In this document: piece by piece, positions 17,101 through 25,448 of the stretch
Layout of the letters: every line of letters begins with the position of its first letter
How positions within the stretch are numbered: the stretch's first letter is position 1
Assembly: GCF_003264365.1 (NCBI RefSeq)
Contig: NZ_PYAK01000002.1
Span: forward strand, 62,001-126,000
Direction of reading: 5' to 3'
Length of the DNA: 64,000 nt
Source of the DNA: Micromonospora noduli
GTDB lineage: Bacteria > Actinomycetota > Actinomycetes > Mycobacteriales > Micromonosporaceae
Notes under the pieces: generated by a model
Seen by the model: only the letters and a program-made list of their open reading frames with translations
Database searches by the model: none
What the model was told of the DNA's origin: nothing
Translations under genes and position numbers: made by a program

Positions 17101-19808
17101 TCGCGGCCCTGGAAGAGCTTGGTCTTCGGGTCGAAGAGGTGGACGTAGTTGCGGGCCCGCTCCAGGAAGTACCGCGATTCCTCCTTGAGACGGGCGCGCT
17201 CCGACTTCGGCGTGGCCGGGTCCTTGGCGAGCGCCGCACCCATGTTGCCGATGCCGAAGTCGTTGATGTAGCCCTCCAGCGCCCAGGACACCGACTCTCC
17301 GGTGGACGTCGGCGTGTAGCCGAGGAACAGGGAGCTCTCGATGCCCTTGCGCCCGACCGCGCTGCGCCCGGACGCGACGGTCGCGTCCTTGACGGCCGCG
17401 TCGTACGCCGCGAGCGGGTCGGGCAGCTTGACCCCGGTGAGGTACGCCTGGGCCAGCGCCACGTTCGCGCTGGTGCCGGTCATCAGGTCGGCGTAGCCGG
17501 GGGACGACCAGCGGGCGATCCAGCCGCCGTCGCGGTAGTGCTGGACGAACCCGTCGGAGATCTTCGCGGCGACGTCCGGGTACAGCAGCGCGTAGGCGGG
17601 CCACACGGTGCGGTAGGTGTCCCAGAAGCCGTTGTTGACGTAGATCTGCCCGTCGACGATTTTCGCGCCGGTCCGGGTGGGGGTCGACGCGCCGGTCGGC
17701 GCCGAGACCGGGCTGGCGTACTGCCAGCGCGGCGCGGCGGCGGTGCCGGTGTTCTCCGACTGCGAGTTCGGATAGAGGTTCAGCCGGTACAGGTTCGAGT
17801 ACATGGTGACCAACTGCGACTCGTTGGCGCCCCGCACCTCGACCCGGCCGAGCCGGTCCTTCCACGCGGCCGTCGCGGCGGCGTGGATCTGGTCGAAGCT
17901 CTTGCCGGTGACCTCCAGATCGAGGTTACGGCGCGCCTGGTCGACGGAGAGGAACGACGTGGCGAGACGCATCGTCACCTCCCGCGAGCCGAAGATGTCG
18001 AAGGTGGCCGAGGTCGCGGCGGACGCCGTCGGCGCCCGGTCGAAGGCGCCGGAGACGAACATCCGGCTACGACCGGCCGACAGGCCGCTTCCGTTGTCGA
18101 CCCAACCGGTGAACGTGCCGTCCGTGCCGATGGTGAACGTGCCGTTGTGGAAGACGAGGCTCCCGGTCTGCTGCCCGGTGGGGAAGGTGAACCGCATGAT
18201 CCCGGCGTGGTCGGTGGGCGACATCTCCGCGACCAGGCCGTTCTGGAGCGTGACCCGGTAGAGGTCCGGCTGCGCCGTCTCGTCGTCGTGGCTGAAGGCG
18301 AGCGCACGGCCGGCGGGCTGACCGGTGAGCGGCCCGCCACCGACGACCGGCATGACGGACATCTGGTTGCGGTCACCCATCCAGGGGCTGGGCTCGTGGG
18401 AGATCGCGAGGCCCTGGAGCATGGGCAGGTTGGCCTCGTTGTTGATCCGGTGGTACTCGTACTCCCACGAGTCGGAGGTCGCGTCGGTCACCGGGGTGAA
18501 GAAGTTGAACCCGTTCGGCACGGCGGTGATCGGCAGGTTGTTGCCGCGCGAGAAGCCGCCCGTCGAGTTGGTGCCCCGTCGGGTGTCGACGTAGTTGGTC
18601 AGCTTCGAGCCGTCGATCGACGCCGGTGTGGCCGTCAGCTCGATGTCGTCGAGCCAACCCTGGAACCGGGTCTCCCCGGTGGCCTGCGGATTGTCGTACG
18701 CGAGCAGGATGCGGTCGATCGTCTTGCCGCGCGCGACGGTGCCCAGGTCGGCCTGCACCAGGTTCCACTGGTCGGCGAAGAGCACCTTCGAGGCGCCCTG
18801 ACCGGTACCCGTGAGCGGGTAGCCGTGCTGGTCGGCGGGCGAGCGGCCACTCAGGTAGCTGCCGTCGGTGAAGTGCAGGTCGACGGCGGTGTAGGTGGAC
18901 GGGTACCGGCCGTCTCCCCCGGTGAACTCGGGGAAGATCTTGTACGACAGTCGGGTCGTCGGCCCGACCGGGATGGTGACGTCGAAGAGCTTGTTGGTCG
19001 CGTACGACCGGCCGTTGCCCTCGGCGCCGCCGGAGTAGCGCAGCGCGGCCAGCCCGGTGAACCCGACGTCCGGCTTCGTGGTGTAGCCGCCGTTCGGGCC
19101 GGCGGTCGCCTCGCTGACCATGGGGGTGGCCGGCGGGCGGACGTCCGAGCCGTCGCTGATGTTCCAGGCGGCGAGCTGCACGAGCGAGTCACCGGAGTTC
19201 GCTGTGACGTTGAGCCGGTAGAAGCCGTAGGCGTTCGGGTTGGTGAAGCTGTACGTCTTGGTGGCGAAGCGCCCGCTGAACTTCTCGCCGGCGCGCTTGT
19301 CCAGGTCGGTCCAGGTGCTGCCGTCGTTCGACCCCTGGACGACGAAGTCCCTGGGGTCGCGGGTCGGTGCGTCGTTGGCAGCGGTCAGCGAGTAGCGCAC
19401 CACAGTCGCCGGCTTAACAAGCTGGTAGGTCACCCAGCCGCTGGACGCGAACACGAGCCACTTGGTCGACGGATCGTCGTCCTTGAGGTTCGCGGCGATC
19501 TCTCGCGGCTGGTTCTCGTCGCTTGCGGTCACGGCGCTGACCTGGCCGAGCAGGCTGCCGGGCAGCGTGGAGACCTTGCCGCTCAGGTTGGCCTGGACCG
19601 GCTTTCCGTTGGGGCCGACCTCCACGGTGCTGGTGGCGGGCTGCGGGTCGGCGGACTCGAACGAGGAGGTGAAGTTGCCCGGCGGTGCGGGGGTGGGGGC
19701 GGCGTTCGCCAGGGGCGCGGCGACGAGCAGGCCAAGCGGTAGTAGGGCGGCTGTCGTCGCCGCGATCAGGCGGGGTGAGAGAGGGCGCGCAAGGGGGGTG
19801 TGCGACAT
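14193..19808 (-). CDS. Secreted multidomain GH92 alpha-mannosidase
   Basis: A 1871-residue secreted enzyme. Order: signal peptide (to about 45, ALANAAP), F5/8-type discoidin domain (about 85-215), beta-sandwich (about 220-400), GH92 core (about 403-1120), second F5/8-type domain (about 1155-1285), PKD domain (about 1286-1390), a further beta-sandwich (about 1390-1586), second PKD (about 1586-1680) and two IPT/TIG-like Ig domains to the end. The GH92 signature DEDNGEMSSWYILSSLGIYP is near residue 1036. GH92 enzymes are Ca-dependent exo-alpha-mannosidases acting on mannans and N-glycans. I start at MSHTPLARP, where the signal peptide begins; the Shine-Dalgarno is weak. The binding modules suggest attachment to insoluble or cell-wall glycan. 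Confidence 0.93.
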   Translation of the reverse strand: MSHTPLARPLSPRLIAATTAALLPLGLLVAAPLANAAPTPAPPGNFTSSFESADPQPATSTVEVGPNGKPVQANLSGKVSTLPGSLLGQVSAVTASDENQPREIAANLKDDDPSTKWLVFASSGWVTYQLVKPATVVRYSLTAANDAPTRDPRDFVVQGSNDGSTWTDLDKRAGEKFSGRFATKTYSFTNPNAYGFYRLNVTANSGDSLVQLAAWNISDGSDVRPPATPMVSEATAGPNGGYTTKPDVGFTGLAALRYSGGAEGNGRSYATNKLFDVTIPVGPTTRLSYKIFPEFTGGDGRYPSTYTAVDLHFTDGSYLSGRSPADQHGYPLTGTGQGASKVLFADQWNLVQADLGTVARGKTIDRILLAYDNPQATGETRFQGWLDDIELTATPASIDGSKLTNYVDTRRGTNSTGGFSRGNNLPITAVPNGFNFFTPVTDATSDSWEYEYHRINNEANLPMLQGLAISHEPSPWMGDRNQMSVMPVVGGGPLTGQPAGRALAFSHDDETAQPDLYRVTLQNGLVAEMSPTDHAGIMRFTFPTGQQTGSLVFHNGTFTIGTDGTFTGWVDNGSGLSAGRSRMFVSGAFDRAPTASAATSATFDIFGSREVTMRLATSFLSVDQARRNLDLEVTGKSFDQIHAAATAAWKDRLGRVEVRGANESQLVTMYSNLYRLNLYPNSQSENTGTAAAPRWQYASPVSAPTGASTPTRTGAKIVDGQIYVNNGFWDTYRTVWPAYALLYPDVAAKISDGFVQHYRDGGWIARWSSPGYADLMTGTSANVALAQAYLTGVKLPDPLAAYDAAVKDATVASGRSAVGRKGIESSLFLGYTPTSTGESVSWALEGYINDFGIGNMGAALAKDPATPKSERARLKEESRYFLERARNYVHLFDPKTKLFQGRDAAGNFLAGDPLDWGGVYTETNGWNFAFTAQQDGQGLINLYGGQKALRDKLDAFFTTPENADRPGGYGGVIHEMLEARAVRMGQLGMSNQPSHHIPYMYNVAGAPARTQETVREILRRLYVGSEIGQGYLGDEDNGEMSSWYILSSLGIYPLQAGSSEWAIGSPQFTRMTVHRSSGDIVVNAPNNSTANVYVQGVTVNGKKQRGLSVDVATLAKGGTIDFQMGSKPSSWGSGKNDAPPSLTKGDEAPKPLQDVTGPGLGTATATGGQDASKLFDDSSTTQLTFTSATPQITWAFRGGKQKPKYYTVTSGAGAGDPADWRLQGSNDGLTWTTVDSRTAQVFPWRNQTRPYSIDKPGRFAQFRLAVTKTVGAAQTNLAEVELLAGGDLDLGGGDITVTAADGVHATTGVPVSVPLATVTGGDASGYQATIDWGDGTPVTAGTVTLSSRAVYRIAGSHTYATPGYHQANVTVTDGESQSSATVGVEVAYAPASGLTAAFDSVCVGDEGVLAADCDAKSWAYSRAALAAGGVTQGQPLQVPGTALRFTVPVIPAGQPDNATGNGATIVLDLPQDAKSISFIGAGTQGNQSTTGTATFSDGSTASIPIQLSDWTLGGNANGTPSYGNVIVARTAYRLQGTSRDGAQPFLFATAPYQIPAGRTLVSVTLPTQTGDPRSAGRIHVFAVANDGTPAPALTTDAPKNQTATAGQALAANLGAVTGGVPGTTGYRARVQWGDGTVPDDVTIGASGAMSGQHTYAREGTYTVRVTAWDTLSSSTGSFTVTVARSGSQPAIALSAAGTVTTGGAITVNGSGFAAGEQVTVSVGTDPGRTMKVAASASGTVRASVPTSGDAQPGRYAVTATGASSRTPATATVQVTGEPEARTYQPRVALLTTSGPRGTSIMVDGSGFAPNEVVTIAFGAGLAVSTVRANGDGVISGATVSVPGAAKAGATSVTLNGATSATKVSRPFTVTG

Positions 19809-20015
19809 GAGGGACGGAGCCTTTCGACTCGAACCGGGTCGAGTACGTCGAACGTCTGGGCAGAGTGGAGCGGGTGGTGGGTCGGGGGCCCTGACATCGT
19901 TGTCATTGGACTTCGTGAACAACGAGGATCGGGGCGGTGGACTGCCGCTGATAGTTCCGGGCGCAGCACGGCCGTGTCAACGGGCTGATCGCGCCGAAAC
20001 GGCCGGGACCCCCAC

Positions 20016-20046
20016 CGAGGCCCGGCCGCCGATGCGCCGGGCCTCG
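20016..20046. terminator. Terminator hairpin downstream of chitinase
   Basis: A 10-bp perfect stem (CGAGGCCCGG / CCGGGCCTCG, 11-nt loop) lies 38 bp past the chitinase stop. The left-arm sequence recurs around 20068, so the right arm can pair with either copy. The rest of the 275-bp gap to the GH92 start shows nothing clear. Confidence 0.65.
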
Positions 20047-20083
20047 ACTCCGTCCAGGACGTAAGCCGAGGCCCGGCCACGGA

Positions 20084-21163
20084 TCAGCAGTAGAGGTTGG
20101 CTCCGGCGGACACCCCGAGGATGCCGACGAACTGCTGGTACCTGGTGACGCGGCTCTGCACCTGGGCGGGGTTTCCGCCGTTGCACTCGATCGAGCCGTT
20201 GATGCTGCGGATCGTCTGACCGAACCCGGCGCCGTTGACCATCGCATTGTGGGCGGTCATGGTGCCCGGCCCGTTCTGGGTCATCCAGTACCAGATGCCG
20301 GTCTTCCAGGCCACCGCGGCGTCGGTCTGCACCAGCCACGGGTTGGTCAGCAGCGGCAGGTTGAGGGCGTTGCCAGCGGCGTTGTAGTTGAAGTTCCAAC
20401 TGAGCTGGATCGGCCCCCGACCGTAGTAGGCGGCCTGCCCGGCGGGGCAGCCGTACGGCTGACCGTAGTCGCAGTAGTGCGGGTAGTTCGCGGTGTTCTG
20501 CTCGACCACGTGCACGAGCCCGCCGGTCTCGTGGTAGACGTTCGCCAGGAAGGCCGCGGCTTCCTGGCGCTGGACGGTGGCGCTGCCGGTGCGCGCGAAC
20601 GCCGGGTAGGCGCCGAGCGCGGCGACGAGCCCGGAGTACGTGTAGAAGGAGTTGCGACCCGGGAACATCTGGTTGAACTGGGCCTCGGTGACCACGAAGC
20701 CACCCGGGTTGGTGGGAGGCGGGGTGGTCGGTGGCTGACCGCCACAGGTGTAGGGCTCCCAGTACCAGGTGCTGACGACGGGGTCGTACCCCGGATTGTC
20801 GTGCTCGGCGATGTAGTAGGAACCGTTGGTGTACCGCACGATCGCTCCGGCGGCGTACCAGGTCCCGGCGGCCCAGTTCGGGTAGGTGCAGGTCCCACCG
20901 GTGGGCGGCGTGGTGCCCCCGCCGCACGCGCCGAGGTCCTCCCAGACGCCGGTCGTGCCCGGCGGCGCCTCGTTCTGGGTCCACCACTTCGCCCGGTAGT
21001 TGCGGCCGTTGTGGGAGACCTGGGCGTCTCCCCAGTAGACGGCCGAGGCCTGCCACGATGCCGAGCAGGCCGCCGCCGAGGCGGCGGTGGCCGGGATGAC
21101 CGCAACCAGCCCACCGGCGACGATCAGTGCCGCCAGCGCGACCAGCGCGCGCAGTCTCGTCAT
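20084..21163 (-). CDS. Secreted GH19 chitinase with two CBM5/12-type domains
   Basis: A 359-residue endochitinase, Streptomyces ChiC-like. The signal peptide ends near residue 30 (TAASAA). Two aromatic-rich chitin-binding domains follow: one around 32-80 with AKWWTQNEAPP, one around 90-145 with the linker PPTTPPPTNPGG. The GH19 catalytic domain starts at GFVVTEAQFNQMFPGRNSFY. The catalytic glutamates are E212 (YHETGG) and E221 (VVEQNT). The ATG at 21163 follows GAGAGGAG. It degrades chitin outside the cell and could act on fungal walls; the divergent deacetylase is a natural partner. Confidence 0.94.
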   Translation of the reverse strand: MTRLRALVALAALIVAGGLVAVIPATAASAAACSASWQASAVYWGDAQVSHNGRNYRAKWWTQNEAPPGTTGVWEDLGACGGGTTPPTGGTCTYPNWAAGTWYAAGAIVRYTNGSYYIAEHDNPGYDPVVSTWYWEPYTCGGQPPTTPPPTNPGGFVVTEAQFNQMFPGRNSFYTYSGLVAALGAYPAFARTGSATVQRQEAAAFLANVYHETGGLVHVVEQNTANYPHYCDYGQPYGCPAGQAAYYGRGPIQLSWNFNYNAAGNALNLPLLTNPWLVQTDAAVAWKTGIWYWMTQNGPGTMTAHNAMVNGAGFGQTIRSINGSIECNGGNPAQVQSRVTRYQQFVGILGVSAGANLYC

Positions 21164-21604
21164 GTGCTCACTCCTCTCAGGGACCTCACTGGCCGAAACC
21201 CCAGCGGATATCGACCGAAGTGACTGTAACACCTTCTGTTCACAATCTTTACTATTAGATGTGCGGACGCGACGGTGGGCCCGGAGATCGACGATCGATA
21301 GTTCCGGCCACTTTCCGGATCATGCGACGGGTAGACCCATCGATTGATCGGATCGAGGCGGCGTGCGGGCACCGCCCCGGCCGAAGGCACGCCTGCACCA
21401 ACCGCCGGGCAGCTTCCTGCGTTGTTCCGAGGATGTTCCGGAACTTGTTGACGCGTTGGAATTCTCGCTGTAATACTCCGATCCACTGAGGTCAATGCGA
21501 TCGGCTTCGTTGCGGTTTCCGCTCCACCTACCCACTCATCCACACCTGTCCGGACTGTGCTGCCCACCCCCGGGCGCGTCCGGGCCTGCGCGAAGGGGCA
21601 CCAG
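21164..21604. promoter_or_regulatory. Divergent promoter region, chitinase / CE4 deacetylase
   Basis: 441 bp without a gene. For the plus strand, TTGACG (21448-21453) and TAATAC (21471-21476) are 17 bp apart, a near-consensus promoter about 130 bp ahead of the deacetylase. The palindrome GTTCCGGAAC (21435-21444) abuts its -35 element. No DasR site (ACTGGTCTAGACCACT-like) was seen, and no chitinase promoter could be assigned with confidence. Confidence 0.6.
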
Positions 21605-22627
21605 ATGAGCAGGCTCTTCCCCCGCACGGCCCTGTGGTCCAGGCGGTTGCGCGCGGCGCTCGCCGTCCTGGCCACCGCCGTCGCCATGTGCGGCGTCGTC
21701 CTCGCGGCCACCTCCACCCCGTCGAACGCCGCCGCCTGCAACGGCTACGTCGGCCTCACCTTCGACGACGGTCCGACCGGCAGCACCAGCGCGCTGCTGA
21801 ACGTGCTGCGCACCAACGGCGTACGGGCCACCATGTTCAACGTCGGGCAGAACGTCCAGAACAACCGGTCGGCCGCGCAGGCACAGGTGGCCGCCGGCAT
21901 GTGGGTGGCCAACCACAGCTGGAACCACGCCCACATGACCTCGATGAGCCAGGCTCAGATGCAGTCGGACCTCTCCCAGACCAGCTCGGCGATCCAGTCG
22001 GCCACCGGCAGCCGACCGGTGCTGTTCCGGCCGCCGTACGGCGAGACCAACTCCACGTTGCAGTCCGTCGCGTCGTCACTGGGCATGCGCCAGGTGATCT
22101 GGGACGTGGACTCCCAGGACTGGAACGGCGCCAGCGTCAGCCAGATCGTGGCCAACGCGAGCCGACTCCAGGCCGGTCAGGTCATCCTGATGCACGACGG
22201 GATCCAGAACACCCGCGACGCCATCGGACAGATCATGGCCAACCTGACCAGCCGCAACCTGTGCCCCGGCATGATCTCGCCGTCCACCGGCCGCGCCGTC
22301 GCGCCGGACGGCACCACCCCGCCGCCCACCACCACCCCGCCGCCCTCCGGCGGCACCTGCACCGCGACCGCCACGACCCCCAACGTCTGGGGCGACCGGT
22401 ACAACACGTCGGTGACGGTCAGCGGCGCCAGCACGTGGACGGTGGTCGTTGCCATCACCTCGCCGCAGCGGGTCACCACGATCTGGAACGGCACCGCCAC
22501 CTGGGACAGCAGCGGCACAGTCATGACCATGCGGTCCAACGGCAGCGGCAACACCTTCGGCTTCACCACGATGACCAACGGCAACAGCAGCGCCCGCCCA
22601 CAGATCCGCTCCTGCACCTCGGGTTGA
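21605..22627 (+). CDS. Secreted polysaccharide deacetylase (CE4) with C-terminal CBM2-like domain
   Basis: 340 residues. The signal peptide (to about 43, SNAAA) is followed by a NodB domain carrying all five CE4 motifs: TFDDGP (D54, D55), NHSWNH (H104, H108), RPPYGE, VDSQDW and LMHDG. A PT-rich linker leads to a beta-sandwich of about 95 residues with paired cysteines, like cellulose-binding CBM2 modules. The layout matches Streptomyces lividans acetyl-xylan esterase AxeA; chitin deacetylation is also possible given the chitinase next door. The ATG follows AAGGGG. Confidence 0.92.
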   Translation: MSRLFPRTALWSRRLRAALAVLATAVAMCGVVLAATSTPSNAAACNGYVGLTFDDGPTGSTSALLNVLRTNGVRATMFNVGQNVQNNRSAAQAQVAAGMWVANHSWNHAHMTSMSQAQMQSDLSQTSSAIQSATGSRPVLFRPPYGETNSTLQSVASSLGMRQVIWDVDSQDWNGASVSQIVANASRLQAGQVILMHDGIQNTRDAIGQIMANLTSRNLCPGMISPSTGRAVAPDGTTPPPTTTPPPSGGTCTATATTPNVWGDRYNTSVTVSGASTWTVVVAITSPQRVTTIWNGTATWDSSGTVMTMRSNGSGNTFGFTTMTNGNSSARPQIRSCTSG

Positions 22628-22645
22628 CATCGCCCAGGTTGAGAC

Positions 22646-22680
22646 GTGCGCGGTGGGTGCGCCCGGCACCCACCGCGCAC
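22646..22680. terminator. Terminator hairpin after CE4 gene
   Basis: A perfect 15-bp stem with a 5-nt loop begins 18 bp after the deacetylase stop. Confidence 0.85.
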
Positions 22681-22717
22681 CTGCCTGCCCGCCGCACGTG
22701 GCCACTAGCCTGCACTG

Positions 22718-23656
22718 ATGCGACACACCCTCACGCCCGGGGACGACAGCCTGCACGGCCACTTCTCCCCCGACTTCCCGCCGGTGCTCACCATCGACCC
22801 CGGCGACACCGTCACCTATCGCACCCTGGACTGTTGGTGGTCCGCCGGCCCGTACCCCGGGGGACCGAACCGGGACCGCCCCCGGGTCGCACAGCACCGG
22901 CCCGACCACGGACACGCGTTGATCGGTCCGGTCGCGGTCCGCGGTGCGCGCGCTGGCCAGACCCTCGCGGTACGCATCGACGCGGTCGTCCCGGGCAGTT
23001 GGGGAACCACAGTGGCCGGCGGCTGGCCGAGTGGGTTCAACCAGCGCTACGGCGTGCTGGACCAACCGGTGGTGCACGCCTGGGCGCTGGACCCGGTGAC
23101 GATGACCGGCCGCAACCAGCACGGCCACACGATCGCGCTGCGGCCCTTCATGGGAGTGCTCGGCATGCCACCCGCGGAGCCGGGGCTTCACTCGACGATC
23201 CCACCGCGCCCCTGGGGCGGCAACCTGGACTGTCGGGACCTCACCGCCGGCAGCACCCTCCTGCTGCCCATCCCGGTGGACGACGCGCTGTTCTCCGTCG
23301 GCGACGGGCACGCCGCACAGGGTGACGGCGAGGTCGGCGGCACCGCGATCGAATGTCCGATGGACGAGGTGACGCTGACCTTCGACGTACGCGACGACTT
23401 TCCGGTCACCGGCCCGGTGGCCCGTACCCCCGACGCGTGGCTGACCCTGGGCGTCGGCGCCTCCCTCGACGACGCCACGTTCACCGCGCTGGACTCGATG
23501 CTGACAGTGATGCAGCGGCTGCATGGGCTCAGCCGCGCGGACGCGGTGGCGCTGGCCAGCATCGCGGTCGACGTGCGGGTGACGCAGATCGTCAACCAGA
23601 GCGTCGGCGCGCACGCGGTGCTCCGCGACGACGCGCTGCGCTGGCCAGATCAGTGA
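22718..23656 (+). CDS. Acetamidase/formamidase family protein
   Basis: A 312-residue cytoplasmic amidase of the FmdA/AmdA family, which releases ammonia from short amides. Recognisable parts are LTIDPGDTVTYRTLDCWW, GPVAVRGARAGQTLAVRID, DCRDLTAGSTLLLPIPVD and GDGHAAQGDGEVGGTAIE, the last holding family metal and active-site residues. The ATG at 22718 has no strong Shine-Dalgarno. It looks monocistronic, set off by the terminator upstream. Confidence 0.9.
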   Translation: MRHTLTPGDDSLHGHFSPDFPPVLTIDPGDTVTYRTLDCWWSAGPYPGGPNRDRPRVAQHRPDHGHALIGPVAVRGARAGQTLAVRIDAVVPGSWGTTVAGGWPSGFNQRYGVLDQPVVHAWALDPVTMTGRNQHGHTIALRPFMGVLGMPPAEPGLHSTIPPRPWGGNLDCRDLTAGSTLLLPIPVDDALFSVGDGHAAQGDGEVGGTAIECPMDEVTLTFDVRDDFPVTGPVARTPDAWLTLGVGASLDDATFTALDSMLTVMQRLHGLSRADAVALASIAVDVRVTQIVNQSVGAHAVLRDDALRWPDQ

Positions 23657-23810
23657 CTGACGATGCCACCGCGAAGCCCTCGGGACACAGCCCAGGGCGG
23701 GCCAGTGCCATCGCCAGAGGGGAGCGTGTCGGCTAACGGTCAGTGCGGGCTGCTTTCACGTTGTTGAATCTAATCTGACTCCGGGTTTTCACAACCGACG
23801 AGGAGGCACA

Positions 23811-24146
23811 GTGCCGGTCACGATCGAGTCAAAGGAAGACGCCGGTGCCGCGCTGGAGCGGGTGGGATTCCTACAGCAGCAGGTGGACGCCGGACAGATC
23901 GACCCCGCATCGGCCGGGCCGGAAATCGTCGATACTCTCAACGCCGTCGTCAGCTTTTTCGTCCTCATCGGTGCCACCGGGAATCTCTACACAGCGCTCG
24001 TCGAGCCACTGATGCAGTGGAACATCTACTCGGTGTCACTGAAGTTCCTGCGAGGGCCGGAGACTCCCGAGACGCAGAGCGCCCGGGAGCTGTTCGAGAT
24101 GATATCCACCTTCTATCACAAGTGGGAGGTCCTCAAAACGGAGTAA
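23811..24146 (+). CDS. Uncharacterised small protein (111 aa)
   Basis: I do not recognise this protein. It starts at a GTG behind a perfect AGGAGG, so it is very likely translated. It is predicted to be mostly helical, with a mildly hydrophobic stretch (VVSFFVLIGATGNLY, about residues 46-60) but no clear signal peptide, and an acidic N-terminus. GC content and codon use are lower than in neighbouring genes, as in the next two genes, which suggests acquired DNA. A TAATCT at 23771-23776 could be a -10, without a clear -35. It is convergent with the metallopeptidase gene, 15 bp away. Confidence 0.7.
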   Translation: MPVTIESKEDAGAALERVGFLQQQVDAGQIDPASAGPEIVDTLNAVVSFFVLIGATGNLYTALVEPLMQWNIYSVSLKFLRGPETPETQSARELFEMISTFYHKWEVLKTE

Positions 24147-24161
24147 CGGCGGCTCCGAACC

Positions 24162-25295
24162 TCAACCCTCGGCGACAATTGCCCGAGTCAGGTCGACCAC
24201 CTCATCGACTCGATGGTGCGGTGACATCGACGACCGCTCGTCGAAAAGCGTCCGCAAGAGCGGCACCTCCGATAGCGGCCACTTGCAGGCCATCAACAGA
24301 TCGTGATCGCCCGGATGGCGGTCCAGATGGTTCGTGACCTCGATGAAGCCGCCCAGGTAGATGTGATCCTTGATGTAGCCGCCAGGCGCGGAAGTGTCGA
24401 TCAGCCCCCGCTTCACACGGAGTGCGAGATCGAAGGCCTCGTTGGTGGTGGTATGTGGCAGGACAGCGTCGAAAACGGCTCGAAAGCCAGCCCGCAGCGC
24501 CGTGTCGCAGGCAATTACCCGCAGCGCGTACCGTCGCATGACATCGGGATCGATCATCCCCGCCTGCTGCTCGTGCCAGACCGCGAGACCCTCCTCGGTC
24601 CCCAGGTACCCAGGGATCCCGTGCGCCAGGAGATGCAGTGGCTGCCGCAAGCCGTTGGCCGTGCGCAGCACGTGGGTGCCGATCTCGTGCACGATCAGTC
24701 GCTGCACCGTCGGACCGGTGAAAGTGACCCCCCGCTTGACTCGCACCTGACGCCGCCGGCCGACCACACTCATTCGCGCTGCCATGCGATCGCTGTGGTC
24801 GACGGTCCACTCGTCCAGGCCCAACTCGACAAGGACCCGGCCCATGGTGGCTGCTACCCGGTCGGAGTTCCACGTCGCCTCGGTGTCGGCTGTCGGCGGC
24901 TGCTCTCCCAGGCGCCGGTACGCGTCCACCACGACAGCGGCGGCAACATCGCCGAACTGGCTCTGCGAGTAGCTCGTCATCGCCTCCGGGTCACGAGAGT
25001 GCAGTGCCGCGAGACCTGCCCGCGCGTACGCCAACTCTCGTTCAAGGGCCTCTCGCCACGGCCCCGCCTCCGTCGGTGCGGCGCGCGCCGCGTCGAGAGC
25101 GGCCGCGAGCTCACCGGGTATCGGCGGGTATTCGAAACGTGGATCCACGGCACGGCCGGCCCTGTGTGCGTCGAGAAACTCCGTCCGCACCTGTGTCAGG
25201 TTGGTGGGGGTGATGTAGTGGGCGTAGCGAACAGGGTGAACGGCGTCGAGCACCACCCGGGTGGCGTGGTTGATGGCATCCAGGTCGACGCCCAT
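24162..25295 (-). CDS. MATCAP/DUF1704-family metallopeptidase-like protein
   Basis: 377 residues. A zinc motif HEIGTH (H203, E204, H208) is followed by PGYLGTEEGLAVWHE (candidate third ligand E235), the pattern of PF08014. Its eukaryotic members include the tubulin tyrosine carboxypeptidases MATCAP1/2; bacterial members have no assigned role. There is no signal peptide, so it is probably cytoplasmic. The ATG at 25295 follows AAGGGA; a longer in-frame reading to 25652 crosses non-coding sequence. GC is lower than the surroundings. It is divergent from the beta-helix membrane protein. Family assignment rests on my reading of the motif and its downstream block; the substrate is unknown. Confidence 0.8.
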   Translation of the reverse strand: MGVDLDAINHATRVVLDAVHPVRYAHYITPTNLTQVRTEFLDAHRAGRAVDPRFEYPPIPGELAAALDAARAAPTEAGPWREALERELAYARAGLAALHSRDPEAMTSYSQSQFGDVAAAVVVDAYRRLGEQPPTADTEATWNSDRVAATMGRVLVELGLDEWTVDHSDRMAARMSVVGRRRQVRVKRGVTFTGPTVQRLIVHEIGTHVLRTANGLRQPLHLLAHGIPGYLGTEEGLAVWHEQQAGMIDPDVMRRYALRVIACDTALRAGFRAVFDAVLPHTTTNEAFDLALRVKRGLIDTSAPGGYIKDHIYLGGFIEVTNHLDRHPGDHDLLMACKWPLSEVPLLRTLFDERSSMSPHHRVDEVVDLTRAIVAEG

Positions 25296-25448
25296 TGTCT
25301 GTTCCCTTCGCGGCATGACGGCTGCATGAGATGCTCTCACAGAGTCGAGCCGGACAGACGTTCGGCGACAGCATCCGGACGATCGGCCCACGGTTGAGGC
25401 ATTGATGGGGCATTGCCCTCTCATGTCGTCGTCAGAAGAATAGTTCGA

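Noticed and set aside
16587..19742. A 1051-codon open frame on the plus strand
   Set aside because: It lies entirely antisense to the GH92 gene, has shadow-type Arg/Val/Gly-rich composition, no domain and no ribosome site. Long antisense frames are common at this GC.
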